Program-made: the position numbers and the translations under genes | Assembly: GCA_020853405.1 (NCBI GenBank) | Contig: JADYYZ010000132.1 | Span: forward strand, 1 to 21,545 | Origin: Acetobacteraceae bacterium | Lineage (GTDB): Bacteria; Pseudomonadota; Alphaproteobacteria; Acetobacterales; Acetobacteraceae | Direction of reading: 5' to 3' | DNA: 21,545 nucleotides | The notes under the pieces: generated by a model | The model's input: the letters and a program-made list of their open reading frames with translations, nothing else | What the model was told of the DNA's origin: nothing | The model's database searches: none | In this document: positions 1-7,236 of the stretch, piece after piece | Numbering within the stretch: position 1 is the first letter of the stretch | Layout of the letters: every line of letters starts with the position of its first letter

Positions 1-2
1 AT

Positions 3-191
3 GCGGATTACCGCGGCGAGTTGCAGGTGATCGTGATGAATGCCGGGCCGGAGCCGTTCACGGTGGAGCGCGGGATGCGGATTGCCCAGGCGGTGCTGGC
101 GCCGGTGGTGCGGGCGGGCTGGGTGGAGGTGGCGGCGCTGGACGACACGGCGCGGGGTGCGGGCGGGTTCGGCAGCACCGGGACGCGCTAG
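3..191 (+). CDS. dut: dUTP diphosphatase, C-terminal part (gene enters from the left)
   Basis: The product hydrolyses dUTP to dUMP and pyrophosphate, which keeps uracil out of DNA and supplies dUMP for thymidylate synthesis. Only the last 62 residues are in the window. They begin in the conserved ADYRGE segment, which leads into the core beta strands of the trimeric dUTPase fold. They continue with a strand pair containing ERGMRIAQ and end in the glycine-rich motif 5, RGAGGFGSTG, which closes over the nucleotide in the neighbouring subunit. The stop is TAG at 189-191. The tail is intact, so the gene is probably functional. It converges on the minus-strand small-protein gene with only 12 bases between the two stops. 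Identification is by motif and is secure; the upstream part cannot be judged. Confidence 0.95.
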   Translation, partial: ADYRGELQVIVMNAGPEPFTVERGMRIAQAVLAPVVRAGWVEVAALDDTARGAGGFGSTGTR

Positions 192-203
192 GCGGGGTTT
201 CTG

Positions 204-713
204 TTATTGTTTCGAAAGCGGAACAAACTGGCTACGGCTTTGCCCTGCGGCAAGGCGGCGTTTTCGACAGAAACCGGGCGGCGGGGCGCGTGCGTGGCAC
301 AGGCGCGGCGATGCGATGCCGGCCGGCGAGGGGGTGGTGGCGCGCGACGGGGTGATGGCCGCCGCGGAGGGCGGGCGCATGACGCCATGCCGGCACGGGG
401 GTGCGACGGAATGCTGGCGCGGGGCGCGGGTTTGCCGGCGGCGGCGATAACGGCGGGGGGTGCGGCGCGCGGATGCGGGCGGGGCGCGCGACGTGCCGGG
501 TGCGGCGGGGTGCGCGGCGGGGTGGTTCGGCGGCGGCAGCAGGCCGGCGCGCCAGAGCTGGACCATGTCTTCCAGGCGACCGATCAGGCGGGCCAGACAG
601 GCCAGGATCAGGGCATGCAGCGTCGCCGGGAGCCAGGCAGGGGCCTGGGTCGCGGTGGCGGCGTGGCGCAGGCTGGCGAGGCTCTCGGCCAGTTCTGAGG
701 GGTGGGTTCGCAT
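204..713 (-). CDS. small Arg/Pro/Ala-rich protein of unknown function
   Basis: Function is unknown. The predicted protein has 169 residues. Residues 1-60 form a well-behaved part that is probably two or three helices, starting MRTHPSELAESLASLRHAA and including a hydrophobic stretch LHALILACLARLIGRLEDM. From about residue 62 to the end it is low-complexity, rich in Arg, Pro and Ala, and probably disordered. The N-terminal half resembles small proteins I recall from several Acetobacteraceae genomes, where the family seems to occur more than once; this is memory, not a search. A strong AT-rich promoter lies immediately upstream and no Shine-Dalgarno is visible, so the message may be leaderless. 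The start ATG (complement of 711-713) is supported by that promoter. The C-terminal reading frame is less certain than the N-terminal one, because random frames in this GC-rich DNA also look Arg/Pro-rich. Confidence 0.6.
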   Translation of the reverse strand: MRTHPSELAESLASLRHAATATQAPAWLPATLHALILACLARLIGRLEDMVQLWRAGLLPPPNHPAAHPAAPGTSRAPPASARRTPRRYRRRRQTRAPRQHSVAPPCRHGVMRPPSAAAITPSRATTPSPAGIASPRLCHARAPPPGFCRKRRLAAGQSRSQFVPLSKQ

Positions 714-722
714 TTGATTGGC

Positions 723-751
723 ATATTATCTAACTAACAAATTCGGTGCAA
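723..751 (-). promoter_or_regulatory. sigma-70-like promoter of the small-protein gene
   Basis: On the minus strand a TTGCAC -35 element (complement of 746-751) is followed after 17 bases by TAATAT (complement of 723-728). Only 9 bases separate the -10 from the ATG, so transcription should begin within about 1-4 bases of the start codon. The stretch 714-745 is strikingly AT-rich in this very GC-rich DNA. Confidence 0.6.
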
Positions 752-1020
752 GGGGAAATTTCGATCCATGTGCGACGGCGGGGAGCCGGATGGCGCTTCG
801 GCCCGGCTGCGGCCCGCACCCGGCGCCCGGCAGCGGGTCATCGGGCATGAACCGCCGATGCCGGTCGTGCTGATGCCGCGCCACGGGGGCGGCGCGCGAG
901 CGGGCTTGATGGCACCGCCGCCGCGCCCGCACGCGGGTGATGGTGTTCGGGGCATTGCTGGCGACGATCGCGGCGACGGTGAGGAGGTAGCCGGGACTGC
1001 GACGAAACGGAGCGACGCCG
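752..1020. other. intergenic stretch with no supported gene
   Basis: Between the small-protein promoter and the SRPBCC start there are open frames on both strands, but none has a convincing ribosome binding site or recognisable domain. A minus-strand frame entering from the right runs through this block and ends at 726, overlapping the small-protein promoter. It looks like a by-product of high GC. A GGAG at 1009-1012 is the likely ribosome binding site for the gene fragment that starts at 1021. Confidence 0.4.
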
Positions 1021-1275
1021 ATGCTGAACCACACCGAAACGGATATCGTCCACGCACCGCCCGAACGGCTCTGGCGTTTTCTGAGCGACGTGACGCGCTG
1101 GCCGGACTTCCCCGACACCGTCGATGCGGTCGAGCCCCTGGACGCCCCGCAGCTTGCGCCCGGCAAGCGGTTTCGCGTGCATCAGCCGGGGCTGCGGCCC
1201 GCGTTGTGGGAGGTGGTCCTGCTCGATCGGCCCCGGCGTTTCACCTGGCGGGGGCGATTGCCGGGCCTGGGGAAC
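1021..1275 (+). pseudogene. SRPBCC/polyketide-cyclase-like protein, 3' half lost
   Basis: The first 83 or so residues read as a START/SRPBCC ligand-binding protein. They begin MLNHTETDIVHAPPERLWRF, continue with LSDVTRWPDF and end with WEVVLLDRPRRFTWRGRLPG. Family members are usually 140-160 residues and follow this WRG strand with more beta strands and a long C-terminal helix. Here the similarity stops near 1270. The frame stays open to 1569, but that part is the mirror of the metallopeptidase gene's end and reads as Pro/Ser/Arg-rich sequence without strands or helix. I therefore call it a truncated gene. A GGAG eight bases upstream of the ATG suggests the start was once functional. Its original role is unknown; this family binds small hydrophobic ligands or acts in stress and cyclase functions. 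Confidence 0.7.
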
Positions 1276-1280
1276 GGCAC

Positions 1281-4004
1281 TCAGCCCTTGCGGTCGCGGC
1301 ATGCCTTGCCGAGACAGGCGAGAAACCGCTTGGGGTCGATCCCGAGCGCCTCCAGCCGCTTCAGCGCCTCCGGCCCGATGGCGCCGCTGTGCAGCAGGCA
1401 ACACAACAACTCGCCGAACGGGCCGTGCCCTGGCCCGCCGCCGGGATCGCCGCCACCCGGGTCGCCCGGCGTATCGCCGCCGCGCCACACCGCGCCGGTG
1501 ACGATCTGTTCGCGCGTGAAACGCTGGCCGCGGATGGTCCGCCCGACCGCCATGACCCGGAAGCGGTAGACCCCCTGCGTGGTGGTGGCATGGGCCAATT
1601 GCCAGCGCCCCTGCCCGACCTTCGCCATCGGCGCCGTGGTCATGCTGCCATCGGGCCGGGTGATCTCGGCGGTGACGGTGGCGGTGCCTTCGATGGGCAG
1701 GGACGACAGCGTCAGCGTTGCCGTCACCGTCAGGACGGCGCCGGGCGCCATGCCGCCCTGTTCGCAGCGCGCGACCAGCTTCACGTTCGAATAGGCGAAG
1801 ACCGAGGCCGAATAGCGCAGCCCGCCGCCCGGGTTGGCGAAGCCCGCCACGTTCGACATGTGGGTCAGCGACGCGCCGGCGACGTAGCGGCCGCGCTTGT
1901 CCATCGCGATCAGCAGGTTCCACCGCCCGGCATGGGATGGCCGCCCCGCCTTTTCCATCGGCAGGCTGGCGCGCAGATGCACGGTGCCCTGGCCATAGGC
2001 GTAGGTGATGGTGGGGTCGGCGGCCGCATCCGCTTCGCCGAAGATGTCGCCGTTCGGCGCTTCGAGCGCCATCAGCAGGCCGCGCGGGAAGGGCGTGACG
2101 ACCACGGCAGTGATCTCGATATCCTCCCCGATGACATCGAAGGGGATGCGGATGACCTGGCCGAACAGCACGGCGCCCTCGGGGTCGAGAACGATGTCGT
2201 TGTTGGTCACCCCAGCGAGTATCTGCAGGTAGTATTTCGCGAGTTGGAACGCGGTCTCCTCGCTGACCGGCCCGGTCATCAGCAGATAGCCGCCGGTGTT
2301 GTTGGCGAGCGCGTCGAGCGTCGCCGGCTGGATGCCGTCGGCGGTGCCGAGGCCGATGCCGAAGACGCGCTGGCCGATCACGCCGGCCGCGACTTCCGAA
2401 ACGCGCTTGGAGGCCGTCTCGATGCCGTCGGTCAGCACGATCATCGCCTTGGCATCGTAGAAGCCGGCGGCATCGAGCTTCGCCTTGCCGAGTTCGATGC
2501 CGTCGCCGATCGCCGTCAGGCCGGCGGGATTGGGCGCATAGGCGCCGATCTGCGCCCGTGCCGCGAGCCGCCCGGCGCCGATGCCGGCCGGCCCGGCGAC
2601 CTGCACGTCCATCAGCGGATGCGGGTCCTGGTCGAAGGCGTTCAGCCCGATGCCGCTGTCGGGATACAGCAGGTCGACCAGCACATTCGCCGCGAACCGC
2701 AGCAGGTTCGCCTTGTCGCCGATCCCCGGCACCGCATCGAGCATGCTGCCCGAGCGGTCGAGCACCAACTGCACCGCCACCGTCGGCCGCGCCACGCAGC
2801 TGCCGTTCAGCGCGACGGCGAAATCCTGCCCGGTCTCGATGCAGCGGATCGTCGCGGCGTCCACCGCGGAGGATCCGACGACGGTGCAGCCATAGGAGAA
2901 GAACACCCGCGCCGTGCGCAACGGCCCGCCCGCCGGCAGCGAGGTGACGAGCGATGCGCCATGCACCGCAAACGGCGCGCCGGGCGCCGCGGTGACCTGG
3001 AAGGTGACGGGGACGCAGGACTCGACCGTGAAGCTGGCGGCGCGCAGCATGGTCGAGCCCACCGGCGTGTCGGTGAAGTCGAGCGTCGGCGTGTCGAGCG
3101 TGACGCCCGTGGTGGGCGACGGCGCCGCGAAGGCCGCGTAGAAATTGCGGATCGTCTGCCGGCAGACGGCGCAGAAGCCGCTGCCCGTCGTGCGCATCAT
3201 GCAGCTGTATTCGGGCCGGTAGGCGTCGCAATGGAAATACCGCGCGCCCTCGAAGGTGCCGACCGTGCCGGCGGGCACCGGGCTGGGCGCGTTGTTCGGG
3301 TTGCCGCAATCGGCATTGCTCATGGTCGGCACGGCGGCGCCGGCGGTGACCAGCCCGGACCACTTCACCATCGCCGGGTCGGCCTGGGCGGTGACGTTGG
3401 GCTCGCCGGGTTCGCCGCCGGCGTAATTGTCGTGCCCGTCCTCGTCGGCGGTCGAGTAGTAGTCGTATTCGTCGGCGAGGCCGAAGGTGGCATGGCCCAG
3501 CTCGTGCACCGCGACCTCGCGCCAGTCGGCCGACGATGTGGACAGCCAGGCGACCGAGCCGCCCGCGCCGCCGCGGATACTGCCATTCACCAGCACGATG
3601 ATGGCATCGTATTCCGGCAGGGCCGCCGCGACGGTGTTCCGCGCCAGGGTCGAATCGCCGGCGAGCAGCCGGCGGATGGCGCCGTCGGCGCAGTAGGTCG
3701 CGTCGAAATAGGTGGCCGCCGTCGTGCCCGCGCCGGCGCCGTCGCCGCACATCGGATCGTCGGCGCCCGATTCGTCCGAGGCGACATCGAGCCGCCAGAT
3801 GTTGATCGCGCAGGCGACCGCCGGTTCGTTGAAGGGCGGCTGGGAGAACAGGTAGGTGACGAAATCCTGCACCGAGGCCTGGAAATCCAGGATCTGCGCG
3901 CTGGTATAGCCCTCGGCGACCAGCACCAGGTTCCAGCGCTCGGCGGCCGGACCTTCGTCATAGACCTTGGTCAGGCCGAGGACGGACCCATTGGAAGCGC
4001 CCAT
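1281..4004 (-). CDS. M64-family metallopeptidase fused to a von Willebrand factor A domain
   Basis: The predicted protein is a 907-residue zinc endopeptidase. Residues 1-295 match the M64 (IgA-peptidase-like) layout: an opening strand WNLVLVAEGYT (24-34), the zinc motif HELGHATFGLADEY (167-180) and a downstream RPEYSCMMR segment (263-271) that probably forms the Met-turn region. Residues about 300-400 look like an immunoglobulin-like beta domain. Residues about 407-600 are a VWA domain with an intact metal site: DRSGS at 416-420, a Thr near 497 and LTDG at 525-528. Residues about 600-840 look beta-rich, followed by a Gly/Pro linker and a short helical tail containing cysteines. No signal peptide or membrane segment is visible. 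A GGGGAGG lies eight bases before the ATG. The gene sits one base after the companion gene's stop, so translation is probably coupled. Substrate is unknown; the VWA domain may hold a partner or the target. Confidence 0.88.
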   Translation of the reverse strand: MGASNGSVLGLTKVYDEGPAAERWNLVLVAEGYTSAQILDFQASVQDFVTYLFSQPPFNEPAVACAINIWRLDVASDESGADDPMCGDGAGAGTTAATYFDATYCADGAIRRLLAGDSTLARNTVAAALPEYDAIIVLVNGSIRGGAGGSVAWLSTSSADWREVAVHELGHATFGLADEYDYYSTADEDGHDNYAGGEPGEPNVTAQADPAMVKWSGLVTAGAAVPTMSNADCGNPNNAPSPVPAGTVGTFEGARYFHCDAYRPEYSCMMRTTGSGFCAVCRQTIRNFYAAFAAPSPTTGVTLDTPTLDFTDTPVGSTMLRAASFTVESCVPVTFQVTAAPGAPFAVHGASLVTSLPAGGPLRTARVFFSYGCTVVGSSAVDAATIRCIETGQDFAVALNGSCVARPTVAVQLVLDRSGSMLDAVPGIGDKANLLRFAANVLVDLLYPDSGIGLNAFDQDPHPLMDVQVAGPAGIGAGRLAARAQIGAYAPNPAGLTAIGDGIELGKAKLDAAGFYDAKAMIVLTDGIETASKRVSEVAAGVIGQRVFGIGLGTADGIQPATLDALANNTGGYLLMTGPVSEETAFQLAKYYLQILAGVTNNDIVLDPEGAVLFGQVIRIPFDVIGEDIEITAVVVTPFPRGLLMALEAPNGDIFGEADAAADPTITYAYGQGTVHLRASLPMEKAGRPSHAGRWNLLIAMDKRGRYVAGASLTHMSNVAGFANPGGGLRYSASVFAYSNVKLVARCEQGGMAPGAVLTVTATLTLSSLPIEGTATVTAEITRPDGSMTTAPMAKVGQGRWQLAHATTTQGVYRFRVMAVGRTIRGQRFTREQIVTGAVWRGGDTPGDPGGGDPGGGPGHGPFGELLCCLLHSGAIGPEALKRLEALGIDPKRFLACLGKACRDRKG

Positions 4005-4005
4005 G

Positions 4006-4434
4006 TCATTGCCTCCCCTGCCTGGGCGTGTCGCCGTCGCCGATCTTCAGGGCCTCGTTGACGTGGACGATGTCGTGCGCGGCCATCGCCGCCTTGCCGC
4101 GCCGCGCCGTCCGCCGCTCGGTGACCACGAGCCGGGTGGCCTTGGGCATGGCCGGCACGATGATTTCGACCGTGTAGGGCTTCGAGCGCGGGTGCCGCGC
4201 GAAGGGGCGCGCGGGATCGCCGGTCTGCACCTCATGGGAGTCGGGAAACAGCGTCCCGACCTGGCGACGATAGATCGCGCGCTCCGCGTCGCGCAGTTCG
4301 AGCTCGATGCCGATCGTCGGCGTCACGCGCTCGGCGACGTCGCCGGCCGGCGCGCGCTTGGCGACCGGATGCGCGGATTTCAGGTGGATCGATCCATCCC
4401 GCCATTCGAACTGAAGTCGCAAGGCTTCGATCAC
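4006..4434 (-). CDS. companion protein of the M64 peptidase, possibly an M64 N-terminal-type beta domain
   Basis: The product is a 142-residue protein with no signal peptide. It starts with GTG, preceded by GGGAGG at good spacing. Alternating polar and hydrophobic stretches suggest a beta sandwich: LRLQFEW, IGIELELRD, YTVEIIVPAMP and TRLVVTERR. The pattern, ending in a strand of the type VEIIVPAMPKATRLVVTE, resembles the beta domain that precedes the catalytic domain in many M64 peptidases. The downstream peptidase lacks such a domain and opens directly with its catalytic strand. I infer that the two proteins form one enzyme, or that this one acts as a chaperone or specificity subunit. The stop is one base before the peptidase start, so the two are co-translated. 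The C-terminus is basic and probably flexible. Alternatives are an inhibitor or a protein unrelated to the peptidase fold. Confidence 0.72.
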   Translation of the reverse strand: MIEALRLQFEWRDGSIHLKSAHPVAKRAPAGDVAERVTPTIGIELELRDAERAIYRRQVGTLFPDSHEVQTGDPARPFARHPRSKPYTVEIIVPAMPKATRLVVTERRTARRGKAAMAAHDIVHVNEALKIGDGDTPRQGRQ

Positions 4435-4521
4435 GGCAGCCTCCCGCGTTCACCGGGGATTTCGACGATCGATGCGGCCCACACTCCCCGGATGGCCAGT
4501 GGATCTGGCCTTGATCGGGCA

Positions 4522-4551
4522 AGCCTATCAGCGATCAGACGTCATTTGCAA
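4522..4551 (-). promoter_or_regulatory. possible promoter of the companion-M64 operon
   Basis: On the minus strand TTGCAA (4546-4551) is followed after 18 bases by TAGGCT (complement of 4522-4527). The -10 is a weak match. A 6-bp inverted repeat, TGATCG at 4512-4517 and CGATCA at 4532-4537, is centred on that -10 and could be an operator, though arms this short can arise by chance. Confidence 0.35.
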
Positions 4552-4667
4552 CATTATTTGGTGCCCGGATGGCGCCCGCGCCGGGTCTTGCCGGCCGGTG
4601 GCCGCCGCGGGAGCGGCGATCGGGGCCGCGTCGCCCGGGGCTGGACATGGCGTGTTCGCTCGACGGT

Positions 4668-6296
4668 TCAGCCGGCGACCGCGGGCAGCCAGCGCCGCCC
4701 CGGCACGGCGGCCAGCAGCTCGCGGACATAGGGGTGCCGCGGGTCGGCGAAGAGCTCGGCCGTGGGCCGCAGTTCCACGATCTCGCCGCGATGCATCACC
4801 GCCACGCGGTCGCACACCTGGGCGGCGACGCGCAGGTCGTGGGTGATGAACAGCATGGCGAGATCGAAGCGCGCGCGCACGTCGGCGAGCAGGGCCAGAA
4901 CCTGCGCCTGGACCGAGACGTCGAGTGCCGAGACCGGCTCGTCGGCCACCAGGATCTCGGGCTGCATGGCCAGGGCGCGGGCCAGGCCGATGCGCTGGCG
5001 CTGGCCGCCGGAGAATTCGTGCGGGTAGCGGGTGGCGGATTGGGGATCGAGCCCGACCAGGGCCAGCAATTCGTCGGTGCGGCGCCGCGCCTCCGCGCGT
5101 GGCACATCATGGGCGAGCGGACCGGCGGCGATGATGTCGCCGACCAGGCGGCGCGGGTTGAGCGAGGCGTAGGGGTCCTGGAACACCATCTGGATGCGCC
5201 GGCGGAACGGGCGCAGGGCGCGGCGGCCGAGTGCGGCGATATCCGTGCCGTCGAGGCGGATGGCGCCGGAATCGACCTCCAGCAGCCGGACCACGCAGCG
5301 CGCGAAGGTGGATTTTCCGGAGCCTGACTCGCCGACCAGCCCCACGGTCTCGCCGCGGCGCAATGCGAGGCTGACGTTCTTCACCGCCACGACCTCGGTG
5401 CCGCGGCCGGGGATCCAGCTGCGCTGGGCAAATACCTTGGTGACGGCTTCGGCTTCCAGCATCACCGGGGCATCGGCGGCAAGCCGGCGCGGGGCGGCGG
5501 CGAGGCGCGGCACGGCGGCGATCAGGCTTCGCGTGTAGGGATGCTCCGGCGCCTCCAGGATCTGCGCGACCGGGCCGATCTCGACGATCGCGCCGTGCTG
5601 CATCACCGCCACCCGATCGGCGACCTCGGCGACCACGCCGAAATCATGGGTGATCAGCAGCACCCCCATCGGCCGCGCCGCCTGCATGTCGCGGATCAGC
5701 GCCAGGATCTGCGCCTGGGTGGTGACATCCAGCGCCGTGGTCGGCTCGTCCGCGACCAGGATATCGGGGCCGAGGGCGAGCGCCATGGCGATCATCACCC
5801 GCTGGCGCTGGCCGCCGGAAAGCCGGTGCGGATAGGCGCGGCGCAGCCGGCCGGGGTCGGGCAGGCCGACGGCGAGCAGCAGTTCGGTGACGCGCGCATG
5901 CAGCGCCGCGCGGTCCAGCGGCGCGTGCTGCTGGATCACCTCGGCGATCTGCGCCTCCACCCGCATGATCGGATGCAGCGCCGTCATCGGCTCCTGGAAG
6001 ATCATGCCGAGCTTGTGGCCGCGCAGCGCGCGCATGCGGGCGGGATCGGCGCGCAGCAGATCCTCGCCGTGGTAGAGGATGCGCCCGGCCGTGGCCCGCA
6101 CCTGCGGCTGCGGCAACAGGCCCATGATGGCGTGCGCGGTCATCGACTTGCCGGAGCCGGATTCGCCGACGATGCACAGGATCTCGTTGCGCGCCAGGGT
6201 GAAGCCGATGCCCTCCACCGCATGCGCCCGCTCGGCGCCCGGCGGCAGGGCGACGGTGAGGCCCTCGACGGCAAGCAGCGGCGCGGTGTCGCTCAT
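4668..6296 (-). CDS. fused double ATPase of a peptide/nickel-type ABC importer (DppD-DppF in one chain)
   Basis: This 542-residue cytoplasmic protein carries both nucleotide-binding domains of the importer and powers uptake by ATP hydrolysis. Domain 1 has Walker A GESGSGKS (44-51), signature LSGGQRQR (159-166) and Walker B ILVADEP (179-185). Domain 2 has Walker A near 322-330, signature FSGGQRQR (428-435) and Walker B near 449-454. The same single-chain layout is known from GsiA-type ATPases. Neither half shows the Cys-containing C-terminal extension seen in the separate ATPases of the second importer in this window. I chose MSDTAP as the start; the frame stays open 29 codons upstream, but those codons fall inside an AT-rich palindrome and do not look like protein. 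No good ribosome binding site precedes the ATG. It is the last gene of its operon. Confidence 0.93.
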   Translation of the reverse strand: MSDTAPLLAVEGLTVALPPGAERAHAVEGIGFTLARNEILCIVGESGSGKSMTAHAIMGLLPQPQVRATAGRILYHGEDLLRADPARMRALRGHKLGMIFQEPMTALHPIMRVEAQIAEVIQQHAPLDRAALHARVTELLLAVGLPDPGRLRRAYPHRLSGGQRQRVMIAMALALGPDILVADEPTTALDVTTQAQILALIRDMQAARPMGVLLITHDFGVVAEVADRVAVMQHGAIVEIGPVAQILEAPEHPYTRSLIAAVPRLAAAPRRLAADAPVMLEAEAVTKVFAQRSWIPGRGTEVVAVKNVSLALRRGETVGLVGESGSGKSTFARCVVRLLEVDSGAIRLDGTDIAALGRRALRPFRRRIQMVFQDPYASLNPRRLVGDIIAAGPLAHDVPRAEARRRTDELLALVGLDPQSATRYPHEFSGGQRQRIGLARALAMQPEILVADEPVSALDVSVQAQVLALLADVRARFDLAMLFITHDLRVAAQVCDRVAVMHRGEIVELRPTAELFADPRHPYVRELLAAVPGRRWLPAVAG

Positions 6297-6330
6297 GAGA
6301 CGACGGCAGACATACTTAAGTAGTGAAAAG

Positions 6331-6386
6331 TTTTTGCTTCCTTTTTCAAAAAGAAGACCTTCTTTTTTGAAAAAAAGAAGCAAAAA
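6331..6386. repeat. AT-rich long inverted repeat, hairpin or terminator-like, inside the operon
   Basis: A left arm at 6331-6356 and a right arm at 6359-6386 are nearly perfect complements around a 2-base loop, differing by small length changes in the A/T runs. The arms contain TTTTTGCTTC on one side and GAAGCAAAAA on the other. The element sits in the 103-base gap between the permease stop and the ATPase start. It is almost free of G and C in an otherwise very GC-rich region. It could act as a partial terminator, as an RNA-processing or stability hairpin, or be a dispersed genomic repeat. Confidence 0.8.
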
Positions 6387-6399
6387 ACCTCCATCCGCT

Positions 6400-7236
6400 T
6401 CATGCGCGGCCTCGGCGGGCCAGGCGGGGGTTGAGCGCGTCGCTGAGGCCCTCGCCGACGAGGTTCAGCGCCAGCACGGTCAGCGCGATGGCCACGCCGG
6501 GGAAGAAGCTGATCCACCATGCCTGGCGGATCACCGTGCGGGCCGCGCCGATCATGTAGCCCCAGCTCATCAGGTTCGGATCGCCCAGGCCGAGGAAGGA
6601 CAGGGCGGATTCCAGCAGCACGGCGGTGGCCACCATCAGCGAGGCCGAGACGATCACCGGCGACAGGCTGTTCGGCAGGATCTCGCCGAAGATGATGCGC
6701 GGGCTGGATTGGCCCAGCACATGCGCGGCCTGGACGAACTCGCGCGAGCGCAGGGTGAGGAATTCGCCCCGCACGATGCGCGCCAGCGGCGGCCAGCTCA
6801 CGATGCCGATCGCCACCACGATCGAGGTGATGGAGGGGGTGAAGATCGCCACCAGCACCACCAGCAGGATGAAGTTGGGAATGGTCTGGAAGAACTCGGT
6901 GAAGCGCATCACCACGTCGTCCACCCAGCCGCCATGGTAGCCGGCCACCGCGCCGAGCACGACGCCGATCGAAAGTGCGACCGCGGTGGAGACGAGGCTG
7001 AGCAGCAGGGTCACCCGCGCGCCATGGGCGATGCCGGCGGCAACGTCGCGGCCGAGCGTGTCGGTGCCGAGGAGGAAACCCATCTCGCCGGGCCTGCGGA
7101 AGGGCGGGCCGACGATCTCCCACGGGGTCTCGGGGTAGATCAGCGGAGCCAGCAGCGCCAGCAGCAGCACGGCGGCCAGCACGACGGCGCCGACGACCGC
7201 GCCCTTGTTGCGGCTGAAACGGCGCAGGAAATCCAT
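6400..7236 (-). CDS. ABC importer permease, DppC type
   Basis: This is the second inner-membrane subunit of the importer, 278 residues. It opens with a short cytoplasmic piece and a membrane segment (GAVVGAVVLAAVLLLALLA). The conserved GTDTLGRDV loop of DppC-type permeases follows, then about five more membrane segments. The cytoplasmic coupling loop that docks on the ATPase lies near AAHVLGQSSPRIIFGEILPN. The C-terminal signature SFLGLGDPNLMSWGYMI is typical of the family. Its ATG shares one base with the upstream permease's TGA, so translation is coupled. Downstream, a 103-base gap with a strong palindrome separates it from the ATPase gene. Class assignment is secure; the substrate is unknown. 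Confidence 0.93.
   Translation of the reverse strand: MDFLRRFSRNKGAVVGAVVLAAVLLLALLAPLIYPETPWEIVGPPFRRPGEMGFLLGTDTLGRDVAAGIAHGARVTLLLSLVSTAVALSIGVVLGAVAGYHGGWVDDVVMRFTEFFQTIPNFILLVVLVAIFTPSITSIVVAIGIVSWPPLARIVRGEFLTLRSREFVQAAHVLGQSSPRIIFGEILPNSLSPVIVSASLMVATAVLLESALSFLGLGDPNLMSWGYMIGAARTVIRQAWWISFFPGVAIALTVLALNLVGEGLSDALNPRLARRGRA

Noticed and set aside
838..3750. Second long minus-strand frame overlapping the M64 gene
   Set aside because: Arg/Pro/Gly-rich shadow of the M64 gene in another frame; the M64-VWA frame carries all recognisable motifs and the ribosome binding site.
768..4061. Very long plus-strand open frame opposite the M64 gene
   Set aside because: Rich in Arg, Gly, His and Asp with no domain; it mirrors the real gene in GC-rich DNA and crosses unrelated genes.
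6297..6383. N-terminal extension of the fused ATPase beginning MLLFFKKEG
   Set aside because: These codons are the AT-rich palindrome read as protein; the ATPase family starts at MSDTAP.
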